Shown: positions 18,929 through 28,330 of the stretch, piece by piece
How the letters are laid out: the number at the start of each line of letters is the position of its first letter
How positions within the stretch are numbered: the stretch's first letter is position 1
Assembly: GCA_963775315.1 (NCBI GenBank)
Contig: CAVZIN010000010.1
Location: forward strand, 372,001 to 436,000
Direction of reading: 5' to 3'
DNA: 64,000 nt
Origin: CAWGHZ01 sp963775315
Lineage (GTDB): Bacteria > Pseudomonadota > Alphaproteobacteria > MPNO01 > DASWLB01
The notes under the pieces: generated by a model
Told to the model about the DNA's origin: nothing
What the model saw: the letters and a program-made list of their open reading frames with translations, nothing else
Database searches by the model: none
Translations under genes and position numbers: made by a program

Positions 18929-20350
18929 TCACTTCATCAGCTCGCGCACGTCGGCGAGGTGGCCGGTGATCGCCGCCGCCGCGGCCATGGCCGGGCTCAT
19001 CAGATGGGTGCGCCCGCCGGGGCCCTGGCGGCCCTCGAAATTGCGGTTCGAGGTCGAGGCGCAGCGCTCGCCCGGCTCCAGCCTGTCGCCGTTCATCGCG
19101 AGGCACATCGAGCAGCCCGGCTCGCGCCAGTCGAAGCCGGCCTCGACGGAAGACCCGGTCGAGCCCTTCCTCCTCGGCCTGCTGCTTGACCAGGCCCGAG
19201 CCCGGCACGACCATGCGCGTGCACGCTCGCGCCACCTTGCGGCCCTTGGCGATGGCGGCGGCGGCGCGCAGATCCTCGATGCGGCCGTTGGTGCAGGAGC
19301 CGATGAACACCTTGTCGACCTTGATGTCGGTCAGCCGCGTGCCGGCCTCGAGGCCCATATACTCCAGCGAGCGCTCGATCGCGCGCCGGCGGTATCGTCG
19401 GCGCTCGGCCGGGATCGGGCACGCTGCCGGTGATCGGCAGCACGTCCTGCGGGCTGGTGCCCCAGGTCACCTGCGGCGCGAATGTCGGAGACCGTCGATC
19501 GTCGACCTCGGTGTCGTAGCGGGCGCCCGCGATCCGACGGCAGGGTCTTCCAGTAGGCGACCGCCTGCTCCCACTGCCGCGCCCTTGGGCGCCATCGGCC
19601 GGCCCTTTGAGATAGGCGAAGGTCGTCTCGTCCGGCGCGACCAGGCCGGCGCGCGCGCCGGCCTCGATCGACATGTTGCACACGGTCATGCGGCCTTCCA
19701 TCGACAGGTCGCGGATCGCCTGGCCGGCATATTCGATGACGTGGCCGGTGCCGCCCGCGGTGCCGATCTTGCCGATGATGGCGAGGATCAGGTCCTTGGC
19801 GGTGATGCCGGGCGGCAGCGCGCCCGTCGACCGTGACGCGCATGTTCTTGGCCGGGCGCTGGATCAGCGTCTGGGTCGCCAGCACATGCTCGACCTCGGA
19901 GGTGCCGATGCCGAAGGCGAGCGCGCCGAAGGCGCCGTGCGTCGAGGTGTGCAAATCGCCGCAGACGATGGTCATGCCCGGGCTGGGTGAAGCCCTGCTC
20001 CGGCCCGATGACGTGGACGATGCCCTGGCGCACGTCGTTGATCGTCGATATAGGGCAGGCCGAAATCGGCGGCGTTGTTCTCCAGGGTCTCGACCTGGAT
20101 GCGCGACTCCTCGTCGTCGATCCCGCCGGCGCGGTCGGTGGTCGGCACGTTGTGGTCCGGCACGCCAGAGCTGCGCGTCGGGCCGGCGCACCTTGCGCCC
20201 GGTCATGCGCAAGCCCGTCGAACGCCTGCGGCCGACGTGATCTCGTGGACGAGCTGGCGGTCGATGTAGAGCAGGCAGGTGCCGTCCTCCTGGCGATCGA
20301 CCAGGTGGCTGTCCCAGATCTTGTCGAACAGCGTCCTCGGCTGCCGCCAT
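18929..20350 (-). CDS. leuC: 3-isopropylmalate dehydratase large subunit (many frameshifts)
   Basis: Aconitase-type enzyme with a [4Fe-4S] cluster that isomerises isopropylmalate. The pieces, in order, are: FDGLRMTGRKVRRPD, DHNVPTTDRAGGIDDEES, FTQPGMTIVCGDLHTSTHGA, FGALAFGIGTSEVEHVLATQ, MTVCNMSIEAGARAGL, PQVTWGTSPQDVLPITGSV, and VFIGSCTNGRIEDLRAAAA. The end is PGCSMCLAMNGD and NRNFEGRQGPGGRTHLMSPA. Cluster cysteines are in GSCTNG and PGCSMC. Start at ATG 20350 with GGAAGGAG upstream; stop at 18929. Frame breaks are frequent and go in both directions, as in its neighbours. Likely an intact gene in life, about 470 residues. Confidence 0.9.
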
Positions 20351-20370
20351 GTGCACGCACTCCTTCCGTG

Positions 20371-20835
20371 TTACTTGCCCGCCCTTTGCGCTTCGCCTTC
20401 GGCCTTGGCGGCGCGGGGCCCGCATCGGCAAATCCTCGCCAGCCTCGGCCGCCGTCGCCGCATCGGTCGCCGCGCGTCGTGGTGCGCTCGGCGATGCGCG
20501 CGCGCTTGCCGGTGCAGGCCGCGCAGGTAATAGAGCTTGGCCCGGCGCACCGCGCCGCGGCGCACCACCTCGATCGAGGCGATGCGCGGCGAAAGCAGCG
20601 GGAACACGCGCTCGACCCCTTCGCCATAGGAGATCTTGCGCACGGTGAACGAGAGTTCAGCCCGGCGTTCTTGCGCGCGATGCACACGCCCTCGAACGCC
20701 TGGACGCGCTCGCGCGTGCCCTCGACCACCTCACGTTGACGCGCACCGTGTCGCCGGGCTCGAAATCCGGCACCTCGCGGACGGCCGTGACGCTTCGCGA
20801 TCTGCTCGCTTCTCGATTTGCTCGATGATGTTCAT
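20371..20835 (-). CDS. rplS: 50S ribosomal protein L19 (frameshifts)
   Basis: Universal ribosomal protein at the 30S-50S interface. Visible pieces are MNIIEQIEK (ATG 20835), DFEPGDTVRVNV, EGTRERVQAFEGVCIARKNA, FTVRKISYGEGVERVFPL, SPRIASIEVVRRGAVRRAKL and YYLRGL followed by GKRARIAERTTTRGD. A longer Ala/Lys-rich tail reaches TAA 20373-20371, giving about 150 residues. At least five one-base gains or losses break the frame (near 20808, 20790, 20736, 20657 and 20516). Since the gene is essential, these are almost certainly errors. Its ATG overlaps the trmD stop (ATGA). Confidence 0.9.
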
Positions 20836-21579
20836 GTTGGCCTTGCTCCTCGCGCATCCTGCGCTGCGTTTCGACATAGCGGGCCCAGAGATCGGGCCGG
20901 CGGTCGCGCGTCAGCCGCTCGGCTTCGTCGCCGGCGCCAGGCGCGGATCCGTTCATGGTGGCCCGAAGCAGCACCTCGGGCACCGCGCGGCCGCACCACA
21001 GTTGCGGCCGGGTGTAGTGCGGATATTCCAGCAGACCCCGCTTCGAAACTTTCCTCGGCCAGCGACTCCGCCGCGCCGACCACGCCCGGCAGCAGCCGCA
21101 CGCAGGCGTCGATCAGCGCGATCGCCGCCGGCTCGCCGCCCGACAGCACGAAGTCGCCGAGGCTGATCTCCTCCATCCCGCGCGCCTCGAGCACCCGCTC
21201 GTCGACGCCCTCGAACCGGCCGCAGACCAGCGTGACCGCCCGGCTCGGCCGCCAGCGCGTGCACCCGCGCCTGGTCGAGCGGCCGGCCGCGCGGGGTGAA
21301 ATAGATCAGCGGCGCGCCGGGCACCGCCGCGCCGCGGCGAGCGCCGCGTCCACCACGTCGGGCCGCATCACCATGCCGGGCCCGCCGCCGAACGGGGCGT
21401 CGTCGACGGTGCGGTGCTTATCGCGCGCAAAATCGCGAATGTCCACCGTCTCCAGCGCCCAGACGCCGTCCGCCAGCGCCTTGCCCGGCCAGCGAATGGG
21501 CGAGCGGCCCGGGGAACATCGCCGGGAACAGCGTCAGCACCCGCGCGGTCCACGCGGGCTGGCGGCGTCGCCGCGTCAT
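20832..21579 (-). CDS. trmD: tRNA (guanine-37-N1)-methyltransferase (frameshifts)
   Basis: TrmD makes m1G37 in tRNA to prevent frameshifting. Pieces across frames are WTARVLTLFPAMFPGPLAHS (start ATG 21579), VDDAPFGGGPGMVMRPDVVD, GAPLIYFTPRGRPLDQARVH, MEEISLGDFVLSGGEPAAIA (the trefoil-knot SAM site), LIDACVRLLPGVVG and RRPDLWARYVETQRRM. Length after correction is about 245 residues, as usual. ATGA overlaps link it to rimM upstream and rplS downstream. It is essential in most bacteria, so the breaks are probably sequencing errors. Confidence 0.88.
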
Positions 21580-22139
21580 GCTCGCCTCGGCGCGCGTCCG
21601 CGCGTTCGCCCGTCCATCGTCGGCGGCGCCAGCAGGCCCGGCGGCGGGTCGATGACCACGCGCCCGCCGGCGAGGTCCACCACCGGCACCACCGCCCGGG
21701 TGAAGGGCAGCATGACGCTGCCGCCTTCGGCGCGCGCACCTCGAGCACGTCGCCGGCGCCGTAATCCTCGACCGCGACGACGCGTGCCCAGCGCCGTGCC
21801 GTCCGTCATTTCGGCCCGCAGCCCGATCAGGTCGGCATGATAGTACTCATCCGCGTCCGCCGGCGGCAGCGCCTCGCGGTCGACATAGAGCCGCACGCCC
21901 TTCAGCGCCTCGGCCGCGTCGCGGTCGGCAACGCCGGCGATGCGCGCGAGCACGGCGCCTGCGCCAGGTGCCCGACGACGGCCAGCGCGAAGCGGCGCGC
22001 GCCGCCTCGTCGGTCAGCGGGCCGTAGGACGCGATGTCCGCCGGCTCGGCGGTGAAGCTCCTGATCCGCACCAAGCCCCGCACTGCCGTGGGCGCCGGCG
22101 ATGGCGCCGACGCAGACGCGCGCCGCGCCGTCCCGGCAC
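21576..22139 (-). CDS. rimM: Ribosome maturation factor RimM (frameshifts)
   Basis: RimM helps 30S subunit maturation by binding S19. Pieces are RVCVGAIAGAHG, GLVRIRSFTAEPADIASYGP, LARIAGVADRDAAEALKGVR, LYVDREALPPADADEYYHAD, LIGLRAEM and the PRC-barrel end VMLPFTRAVVPVVDLAGGRV, IDPPPGLL. The stop (TGA 21578-21576) overlaps the trmD ATG. The start is uncertain because of the frame errors. A GTG at 22139 follows AGGACGGG and lies 13 bases after the rpsP stop, giving about 185 residues. Order and content match the usual rpsP-rimM-trmD-rplS operon. Confidence 0.85.
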
Positions 22140-22152
22140 GGTCCCGTCCTGG

Positions 22153-22643
22153 CTAGCCGTTGCTCGCGCCTCCTCGGCCGGGCGGCCGCGGCCAGGCGCC
22201 TCATCGGCCGGCGCTTCTTCGGCCGGAGCCGGCGCGGCTGCGGCCTCAGCGCGCGGCCTCGGCCTGTGCTGGCCTCGGCCTGGCGCGCGCTTCGCCGCCT
22301 TGGCGCGCGCCTCTCGGCGGCGGCCATGCGCTCCTGCGTGCGCTTGCTTCGGCTTGTTCTTCTTGGTCTGGGCCGGGATCCCGCGCGCCGGCACGAGGCC
22401 GGCCGCGCCCAGGAACCGCGCCACGCGGTCCGACGGCTGCGCGCCGATCGCCAGCCAGTGCTGGATCGCGCTCGGCATTGAGCGTCACCCGCTCGGGGTG
22501 GTCCTTCGGCAGCATCGGATTGTAGGTGCCGAGCCGCTCGATGAAGCGGCCGTCGCGCGGGACTGCGCGTATCGGCCACCACGATCCGGTAAACGGGCCG
22601 CTTCTTGGCGCCGCCCGCGGGACATACGGATCGTCAGTGACAT
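22153..22643 (-). CDS. rpsP: 30S ribosomal protein S16 with long Ala/Glu tail (frameshifts)
   Basis: Start ATG 22643: MSLTIRMSRGGAKKRPVYRI, then VVADTRSPRDGRFIERLGTY, NPMLPKDHPERVTLNAERIQ, HWLAIGAQPSDRVARFLGAA and GLVPARG. This core is the normal S16. An extended low-complexity C-terminal tail rich in Ala, Glu, Lys and Pro (about 80 residues, ending at TAG 22155-22153) is common in alphaproteobacterial S16. Several one-base breaks are present both in the core (near 22475 and 22560) and in the tail. S16 is a structural part of the small subunit. Confidence 0.88.
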
Positions 22644-22716
22644 GTAGCTTGGTCTCTTCCTCCTAGCGTTCGTGTCTAGCGTTGCGGCAGCAAGGGCCGA
22701 AAGCCCGTGCCGCGCA

Positions 22717-24033
22717 TCAGCCCCTTTTGCCCAGCTTCTTCGCCTGCTTCATCACGCGGGCCATCTCCTCGAACTGCTTCAGCAGCCGGTTGACCTCCTG
22801 CACCGTGGTGCCGGAGCCCTCGGCGATGCGGCGCTTGCGCGACGCCTTGATGATCTCGGGCTTGCGCCGCTCCTTCTGCGTCATCGAGAGGATGATCGCC
22901 TCCTGGCGCGCCAGCAGCTTCTCGTCGATCTTGGCGTTCGGCCATCTGCGTTCTTCACCTTGGCGACGCCGGGCAGCAGGTTCATCACGCCGCCCATGCC
23001 GCCCATGCTGCGGATCTGGCGCAGCTGCGGCACCATGTCGTCGAAATCGAACTGGCCCTTGGCGATCTTGGCGGCGAGCTTCTCGGCCTCTTCCTGCTCG
23101 ATCGTCTCCGCCGCCTTCTCGACCAGCGAGACGACGTCGCCCATGCCGAGGATGCGCGAGGCGATGCGATCGGGATGGAACGGCTCCAGCGCGTCGAGCT
23201 TCTCGCCGACGCCGATCAGCTTGATCGGGCAGCCGGTGACCGCGCGCATGGACAGCGCCGCGCCGCCGCGCGCGTCGCCGTCGACCCGGGTCAGCACGAT
23301 GCCGGTGAGCCCGACTGGTCGTGGAACGCCTTGGCGACGTTGACCGCGTCCTGGCCGGTCATCGCGTCGGCGACCAGCAGCGTCTCGGCCGGCTTGGCGA
23401 TGTCGCGCGACTGCACGGCCTCGGCCATCAGCGCGTCGTCGATGTGCAGCCGGCCGGCGGTATCGAGCAGCACCGCGTCGTAGCCGCCGCGCCGGGCCTG
23501 GTCCATCGCGCGCTGCGCGATCATCGCCGGCCATTCGCCCGCCACGATCGGCAGCGTATCGATGCCGGCCTGGCGGCCGAGCATGGCGAGCTGTTCCTGC
23601 GCGGCCGGGCGCTGCACGTCGAGCGAGGCCATCAGGACCTTCTTCTTGTCGCGGTCCTTGCAGCCGGAGCGCGATCTTGGCGGCGGTCGTGGTCTTGCCC
23701 GAGCCCTGCAGCCCGACCAGCAGGATCGGCACCGGCGGCGTCGGCGCGCAGATTGAGCCCGTCCGAGTCCTCGCCCAGCATGGCGACCAGCTCGTCATGG
23801 ACGATCTTGATGACCATCTGGCCGGGCGTGACCGAGCGCAGCACCTCGTCGCCGACCGCGCTCTCGCGCACGCGGTCGATGAAGTCCTTCACCACCTGCA
23901 GCGCGACGTCGGCCTCGAGCAGCGCCACGCGCACCTCGCGCAGCGCCTCGCCCACGTCGGCTTCGGTCAGCGCGCCGCGCTTGCGCAGCCGATCGAACAC
24001 CTCGCCGAGCCTGCCGCTCAGGGACTCGAACAT
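22717..24033 (-). CDS. ffh: Signal recognition particle protein Ffh (frameshifts)
   Basis: SRP GTPase that targets nascent membrane proteins. N domain from ATG 24033 (MFESLSGRLGEVFDRLRKRG, ALTEADVGEALREVRVALLE). G domain: GLQGSGKTTTAAKIALRL, DVQRPAAQEQLAMLGRQAGI, VLLDTAGRLHIDDALMAEAV and SCIVLTR-type region with VDGDARGGAALSMRAVTGCP. The M domain follows with MGDVVSLVEKAAE, MGGMGGVMNLLPGVAKVKNA, and an end QEVNRLLKQFEEMARVMKQA, KKLGKRG at TGA 22719-22717. Breaks lie near 22938, 23312, 23660 and 23742. Length after correction is about 438 residues. It is the first gene of the long ribosomal/leu operon. Confidence 0.92.
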
Positions 24034-24193
24034 CGCGAAAACCCTTCCGAACCGCCCCAAACGCAAACGGCGCCGGCGCGCGCGACGCGCGGACCGGCGG
24101 ACACCCTCGGGCGCTACAAACGGCCGAATGCCTTGGGTAGCGCGAACCTAGGCGGCGCCAATTGCCGAGTCAAGCGCCGCCCAAGGCTCGCGT

Positions 24194-25150
24194 TCAGGCC
24201 CGGCGGCGGAAGAACCCCGCAAAAACCGTGTTCTCGTCGCGATGGCGACCGCCATTGCCCGCGCCCCACCAGGCGCCGGCCGCGCCCACCAGCAGCGAGG
24301 CGGCGATAAGGAACCCGGCAATCACCCCGGCCTGGCGCGCCTTCTCGGCGGCATCGCGGGCCTTGGTCAGCACCGCGGTCACGCGCTGGTCCGCCTCGGC
24401 GGGCGACAGCCCCGTGCGCCGGGCCACCATCTGGACGATATAGGTCCGGTCGTCGGCGGCCAGATCGCCGCGCAGCGCGTTGGCGGTGAGGATCCGCCCG
24501 ATCTCGTCCCGCAACTCGCGGGCGTCGGTCGTGCCGGGACCGGAGGCAGGGGCGGCCGGCCCCTCCGCGGTGGCGCCAGGCGGGGTGGAGGGGGCAGGGG
24601 CACCGCCCGCGGCCGGCGCCGGCGCTGCCGGACGGAACAGCCCGTCGACGGCCATGCTGACCGGTCCCGTGCTGCCGAACCGTTCGCTCGCGCCTGCGGC
24701 GAGGGTGGCGCCGGCCTCGGCCCCGCCGCGGACCAGTCCCGAGATGCCGGAAGCGGCGAGCAGCGCGGCGATCAGAACGCCCAGCGCCCACACCATCAGC
24801 CCGTGCGCGCCGTCGCGCACCTCGGTCTCGTGCGGAGTGGCATCGCCGATGGTGCGCCGCATCCGGCCGGCCAGGTAGCCGCCGGCCATGAAGCTGGAGA
24901 CGATGACCCACAGCATCCACAGCGCGACCGCGATCAGGAACAGGTTCCGCGATGCGCCCTCGCCGCGATAGGGCGACGCCATCGACAGCCCGATCGCCGT
25001 GCCGAAGGTCAGCAGAACGAATGAAATCGCCGCCGCCAGCACGGCGCCGGCGATGATCGCGCCCCAGTCGAGGTGGGAAATGCCGCTGCCCGCCCGTGCC
25101 GCGACAGCGGTGCCGACGGTGGTGTCCGCATAGGTCCGACTGGTGGCCAT
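24194..25150 (-). CDS. Conserved alphaproteobacterial membrane protein
   Basis: 318 residues from ATG 25150, chosen because GGAGGG lies 9 bases upstream; an earlier ATG at 25168 is also in frame. Four hydrophobic segments are seen: WGAIIAGAVLAAAISFVLL, LFLIAVALWMLWVIVSSFMA followed by GGYLAGRMRR, LMVWALGVLIAALLAASGI, and near the end AGVIAGFLIAASLLVGAAGA. A Pro/Ala/Gly-rich linker and an acidic, presumably soluble part (about 190-280) lie between the last two. Similar proteins occur in alphaproteobacteria without a known role. The 160 bases upstream to ffh hold nothing recognised. Confidence 0.75.
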   Translation of the reverse strand: MATSRTYADTTVGTAVAARAGSGISHLDWGAIIAGAVLAAAISFVLLTFGTAIGLSMASPYRGEGASRNLFLIAVALWMLWVIVSSFMAGGYLAGRMRRTIGDATPHETEVRDGAHGLMVWALGVLIAALLAASGISGLVRGGAEAGATLAAGASERFGSTGPVSMAVDGLFRPAAPAPAAGGAPAPSTPPGATAEGPAAPASGPGTTDARELRDEIGRILTANALRGDLAADDRTYIVQMVARRTGLSPAEADQRVTAVLTKARDAAEKARQAGVIAGFLIAASLLVGAAGAWWGAGNGGRHRDENTVFAGFFRRRA

Positions 25151-25222
25151 GACAGGTCCCTCCTTCACGCCGCCGGCGGCCGCAGAATCGGGCGGCGCGC
25201 CGGGCCCGGCGGACGCATTACG

Positions 25223-25297
25223 TCAGTGCAGTCCGAAGAACGACAGGATGGCCATGATCACGACGATCAGGCCGATCAGATAAATGATTCCGTCCAT
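25223..25297 (-). CDS. Tiny hydrophobic membrane peptide (24 aa)
   Basis: The reading is MDGIIYLIGLIVVIMAILSF plus FGLH, a single transmembrane helix with almost no flanks. GGGGAG lies 9 bases before the ATG at 25297, supporting translation. Short proteins of this type occur in many alphaproteobacteria and may bind and tune larger membrane complexes, but this one has no known role. It sits between two other membrane-protein genes on the same strand. It is below the length normally annotated. Confidence 0.6.
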   Translation of the reverse strand: MDGIIYLIGLIVVIMAILSFFGLH

Positions 25298-25433
25298 GGG
25301 AGTCACTCCCCTTGCCAGGGCAAGGCGAGAACGGCCCGGGGCGGCTTTGGTTCCACAAGTCGGGGACGGAAAACGCGGCTGTTGCGTTTCGGCTACGACG
25401 CGGCGCGGCGAAGGCCGGGCCGGCGCTGCGGGA

Positions 25434-25679
25434 TCAGGTCCGATCCTCGGACCCGTCGCGGCGGCTGGCGGCATCGTCGCGGCCGGAGCGGTTGGAGTAG
25501 AAGACCAGCGCCATCAGCCCGATGGCGAGCGCCACGCTGAACACGATGCCGAGCCCCATGGCGATGAGCCCGTTCGTGCTCATCCCCATCGTGCTGGCCC
25601 CGCCCGCAGCGGCGAAGATCGCGATCGCCCCGGCGACCGCCGCGACGCACAGCACCATGTAGAGGATCATCCGGCGCAT
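25434..25679 (-). CDS. Small two-helix membrane protein
   Basis: 81 residues from ATG 25679 (an ATG at 25703 is also in frame). Two membrane helices, MILYMVLCVAAVAGAIAIFA and LIAMGLGIVFSVALAIGLMA, are joined by a short Gly/Ser/Met loop and followed by a charged tail NRSGRDDAASRRDGSEDRT. No family is recognised. It is in the same strand direction as the 24-residue peptide and the downstream 318-residue membrane protein, possibly one transcript. Translation is plausible from the clear hydrophobic design. Confidence 0.55.
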   Translation of the reverse strand: MRRMILYMVLCVAAVAGAIAIFAAAGGASTMGMSTNGLIAMGLGIVFSVALAIGLMALVFYSNRSGRDDAASRRDGSEDRT

Positions 25680-25841
25680 GGGTGTTCCAACATTTCCGTT
25701 CACCCTGAGCGAGGCCGCGCAGCGGCGCGTGCTCGACGGGCGAGTCGCTGACGACGGTCACGCAGCCGGCTTCGATGGGCGCCCGGGCTTCGGCGCGCTT
25801 TTCACGGGCGCACGCCCAGGGTGGCGCATCCGGCCGCGCGC

Positions 25842-26414
25842 CTACGCGAAATCGTCGCGGCGGAACAGCGACACGAGGCGGAGCCCTTCCTTCGTCAGGT
25901 TCTCCTCCGCGCCTTCCTGGCGGTCGAGCACGGAGAGCACCGTGTCGACCGTGCAGCCGAATTCGCGCACCGCGGCGACCGCCTTCATCGACGAGCCGCC
26001 GGTGGTGGTGACGTCCTCGAGCACGACCGCCTTCATGCCGGGCGCGAGGTTGCCTTCCAGCAGCTTCTCGGTGCCGCGCTCCTTCGGCTCCTTGCGGACG
26101 AAGAAGGCGGCGAGCGGCTTCGCGCCATAGCTGTGGCTCAGCGTGCAGATCGAGGCGGCGATCGGCACCGCGCCCATGGCGAGCCCGCCAACCGCGTCGA
26201 CGTCCATGTCGGCCAGCGCGTCGAGCATCATCCGGGCGACCAGGTAGCTGCCCTCCGGATCCATCAGCGCCGGCTTCATGTCGAAATACCAGGTCGAGGT
26301 CGCGCCCGAGGCGAGCTTGAACTGGCCGCGCTTCATGCAGCGCGTGCCGACGATCGCCTTGAGGCGCGCACGCGCCTCGGCCGCCGCCATGATCTTCGCC
26401 GGTACGTCGTTCAC
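25842..26414 (-). CDS. pyrE: Orotate phosphoribosyltransferase
   Basis: 190 residues. Makes orotidine 5'-phosphate from orotate and PRPP in pyrimidine synthesis. The PRPP-binding motif is VVLEDVTTTGGSSMKAV (about 119-135); the N-terminal ATSTWYFDMKPALMDPEGS and LAMGAVPIAASI regions form the substrate site; LAAFFVRKEPKERGTEKLLE is the flexible catalytic loop. Start ATG 26414. It follows the class II aldolase gene by 15 bases on the same strand, so co-transcription is likely. Confidence 0.93.
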   Translation of the reverse strand: MNDVPAKIMAAAEARARLKAIVGTRCMKRGQFKLASGATSTWYFDMKPALMDPEGSYLVARMMLDALADMDVDAVGGLAMGAVPIAASICTLSHSYGAKPLAAFFVRKEPKERGTEKLLEGNLAPGMKAVVLEDVTTTGGSSMKAVAAVREFGCTVDTVLSVLDRQEGAEENLTKEGLRLVSLFRRDDFA

Positions 26415-26429
26415 CGCGCCGCGTCCGGC

Positions 26430-27185
26430 CTAGGCGAAATAGTCGGGCTTTTCGCGCCGCAGGCAGCGGCACTCGTAATCCCAGATGCCCATGACGGCCT
26501 GGTCCGAGTTGTTGAAGGCGTGGGCGCCCTTCACCTCCTCGGCCGACTGCATGAGCTTGAGCGTGCCCGCCGCCATCGCCATGAGCTGGATGCGCGCCGA
26601 ACGCTCGGCCTCCATGATCGAGACCACCGTGTGCGGCACGTTGCGCCCGGCGACCAGCACGCCGTGATGCTGCAGCATCAGCGACATCCTGTTGCCGAGC
26701 GCGCGCAGCATCACGTCGCCCTGCTCGGGGATGCGGTGGACGTTGTCGTAATCCTCGATCAGGGCCATGTCGTCGGCGAAGCGGCAGGCGGTGCGCTCGT
26801 ACGGGCGGATCACCTCGCCGATCGCGCCGAGCGCGATGCAGTGGTCGCCGTGATGGTGCGAGATCGCCATCACGTCGGGCCGGTTGGCGTAGATGATCCC
26901 ATGGATGCGCATGGTCGGGTTGATCTTGGCGTCGCCGTCCAGCACGTTGCACTCGTAGTCGCACTCGTAGATGTCGTCGAGCGTGACCTCGTCGAAGCTG
27001 ACGCCCAGCGGGTAGGAATAGAACGTGTTGCCGCCCGGCGCGCGCGCCGTGAGGTGGCCGAGAAGCCCGAGCCCGAGCCCGTGCCGGCCGAGCATGTGGT
27101 AGCCGTACATCATCTCGCGCTTGATGCGGAGCGCGGCGTCGTTGTTGTGTCCGGCGCGCGGCGGGGCGATGGCGGTATCGGGCAT
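26430..27185 (-). CDS. Class II aldolase/adducin family protein
   Basis: 251 residues from ATG 27185, with AGGAG 9 bases upstream. Zinc-binding histidines appear in AISHHHGDHC and LMLQHHGVLVAGR, as in fuculose-1-phosphate aldolase and relatives. Other blocks are GLLGHLTARAPGGNTFYSYP, LGVSFDEVTLDDIYECDYEC and RIHGIIYANRPDVMA. The family includes aldolases, epimerases, decarboxylases and non-enzymatic adducin-like proteins, so the substrate cannot be stated. It is cytoplasmic and just upstream of pyrE. Confidence 0.85.
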   Translation of the reverse strand: MPDTAIAPPRAGHNNDAALRIKREMMYGYHMLGRHGLGLGLLGHLTARAPGGNTFYSYPLGVSFDEVTLDDIYECDYECNVLDGDAKINPTMRIHGIIYANRPDVMAISHHHGDHCIALGAIGEVIRPYERTACRFADDMALIEDYDNVHRIPEQGDVMLRALGNRMSLMLQHHGVLVAGRNVPHTVVSIMEAERSARIQLMAMAAGTLKLMQSAEEVKGAHAFNNSDQAVMGIWDYECRCLRREKPDYFA

Positions 27186-27213
27186 CGGGAATCTCCTGGA
27201 AGCTTCCAGCGCG

Positions 27214-28303
27214 TTATAGCACGCGGCGCATGACCGAGACATAGCCGGCAACCGGCGCGCCGTACTCGGTACGCAGGGTCGCGGCGTGTCCCGACTGTTC
27301 GGAAAGGCCGGCGGATCGCGCCGTCTTGCGCAGCCAGGACGGGTTGTGCGCGTAGCGGCCCGAGCCCGTGAGGTCGCCAGCCCGGCCCCTTGCGCAATTC
27401 CACGGTGAGAGCGAGGTGGCCGCCGGGACGCAGCGCGCGCGCGACGGCGGCAAACACCGGCGCGAGATCGCCGAGATAGCAGAACACGTCGGCGGCAAGG
27501 GCGAGGTCGAACGCCTGCGCGTGGCCGGCGAGCGACGCGGCGATCTCGCCCTCGACCAGCACGTCGTAGATGCCGCGCGCGCGGGCGCGTTCGAGCATTG
27601 CGGGCGCAAGATCGATGCCCACGAGCGTGCGTGCCAGCGGCCGGAACCGCACCCCGGCAAGCCCGGTGCCGCAGCCGAGATCGACGATGTCGAGATCGCG
27701 CGCGTCGGGCAGAAGCGCCGTCACCGCGTCGAACACAAGCTCGGGTCCACGATAGGACAAGTCTTCGAGCAGGCTGCGGTCGTAATCGTCGGCATAGCGG
27801 TCGAAATGGCTGATCACGTATCGGTCGGGCGCGCGGTCCGGAACGGGCGCGCCGCCGAGCGCCGCCACCATGTGCATCGCCTCCGCGCTGCCGGGGCGAA
27901 GCGCGAGAAACCGCCGGTAGGTCTCGATCGCGCGGTTGCGCTTGCCGGCACCATGCAGCGCCTCGCCCAGGAACCACACCGCTTCGGGCAGCTCGGGCGC
28001 AATCGCGAGGGCGCGCTCGTAGCTGGCGATGGCAGCCTCGGGCTTGCCGTAGGTCATCGCGGCGCGGCCGACCGCGATCAGATTGTCGGCCTCGATGCGC
28101 GCCGCTTCGCCGTCGGCATCGCGCGCGGCGGATTCCTCACCCGCCGCGCGCAGCGCCTGCGCGAGGCCGCGATGTGCCGCGACGTGGCCGGGTGCATCGG
28201 CGAGCACGCGGCGGAACAGTTCGGCGGCCTCGGATGCGTGCCCCTGGCCCGCGAGCATCTCGGCGCGAGCAAACAGGGAAGCGAGTGTGGCCGGGTCGAT
28301 CAT
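27214..28303 (-). CDS. TPR-repeat SAM-dependent methyltransferase (frameshift)
   Basis: The N-terminal half (about 1-140) has three to four TPR repeats (ASEAAELFRRVLADAPGHVA, AAIASYERALAIAPELPEA, AIETYRRFLALRPGSAEA). The C-terminal half is a class I methyltransferase with SAM motif DIVDLGCGTGLAG (about 204-216), VGIDLAPAMLERARARG and ALRPGGHLALTVEL. An extra C near 27378 shifts the frame; reading through it gives WRLTGSGRYAHNPSWLRKTA and an end VAGYVSVMRRVL at 27214. Corrected length is about 362 residues. Such TPR-methyltransferases have varied substrates. It lies 27 bases after a gene for a tiny exported peptide on the same strand. Confidence 0.82.
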
Positions 28304-28330
28304 GCGCCGGCCGGCAGCGGGCGCCCGCCG

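Noticed and set aside
20657..20835. Programmed ribosomal frameshifting in rplS or its neighbours
   Set aside because: Breaks are many, both plus and minus, lack slippery heptamers and hit unrelated genes alike.
18286..24033. Real pseudogenisation of leuD, leuC, rplS, trmD, rimM, rpsP and ffh
   Set aside because: Several are essential and their protein blocks remain highly conserved between the breaks; errors in the consensus are a better explanation.
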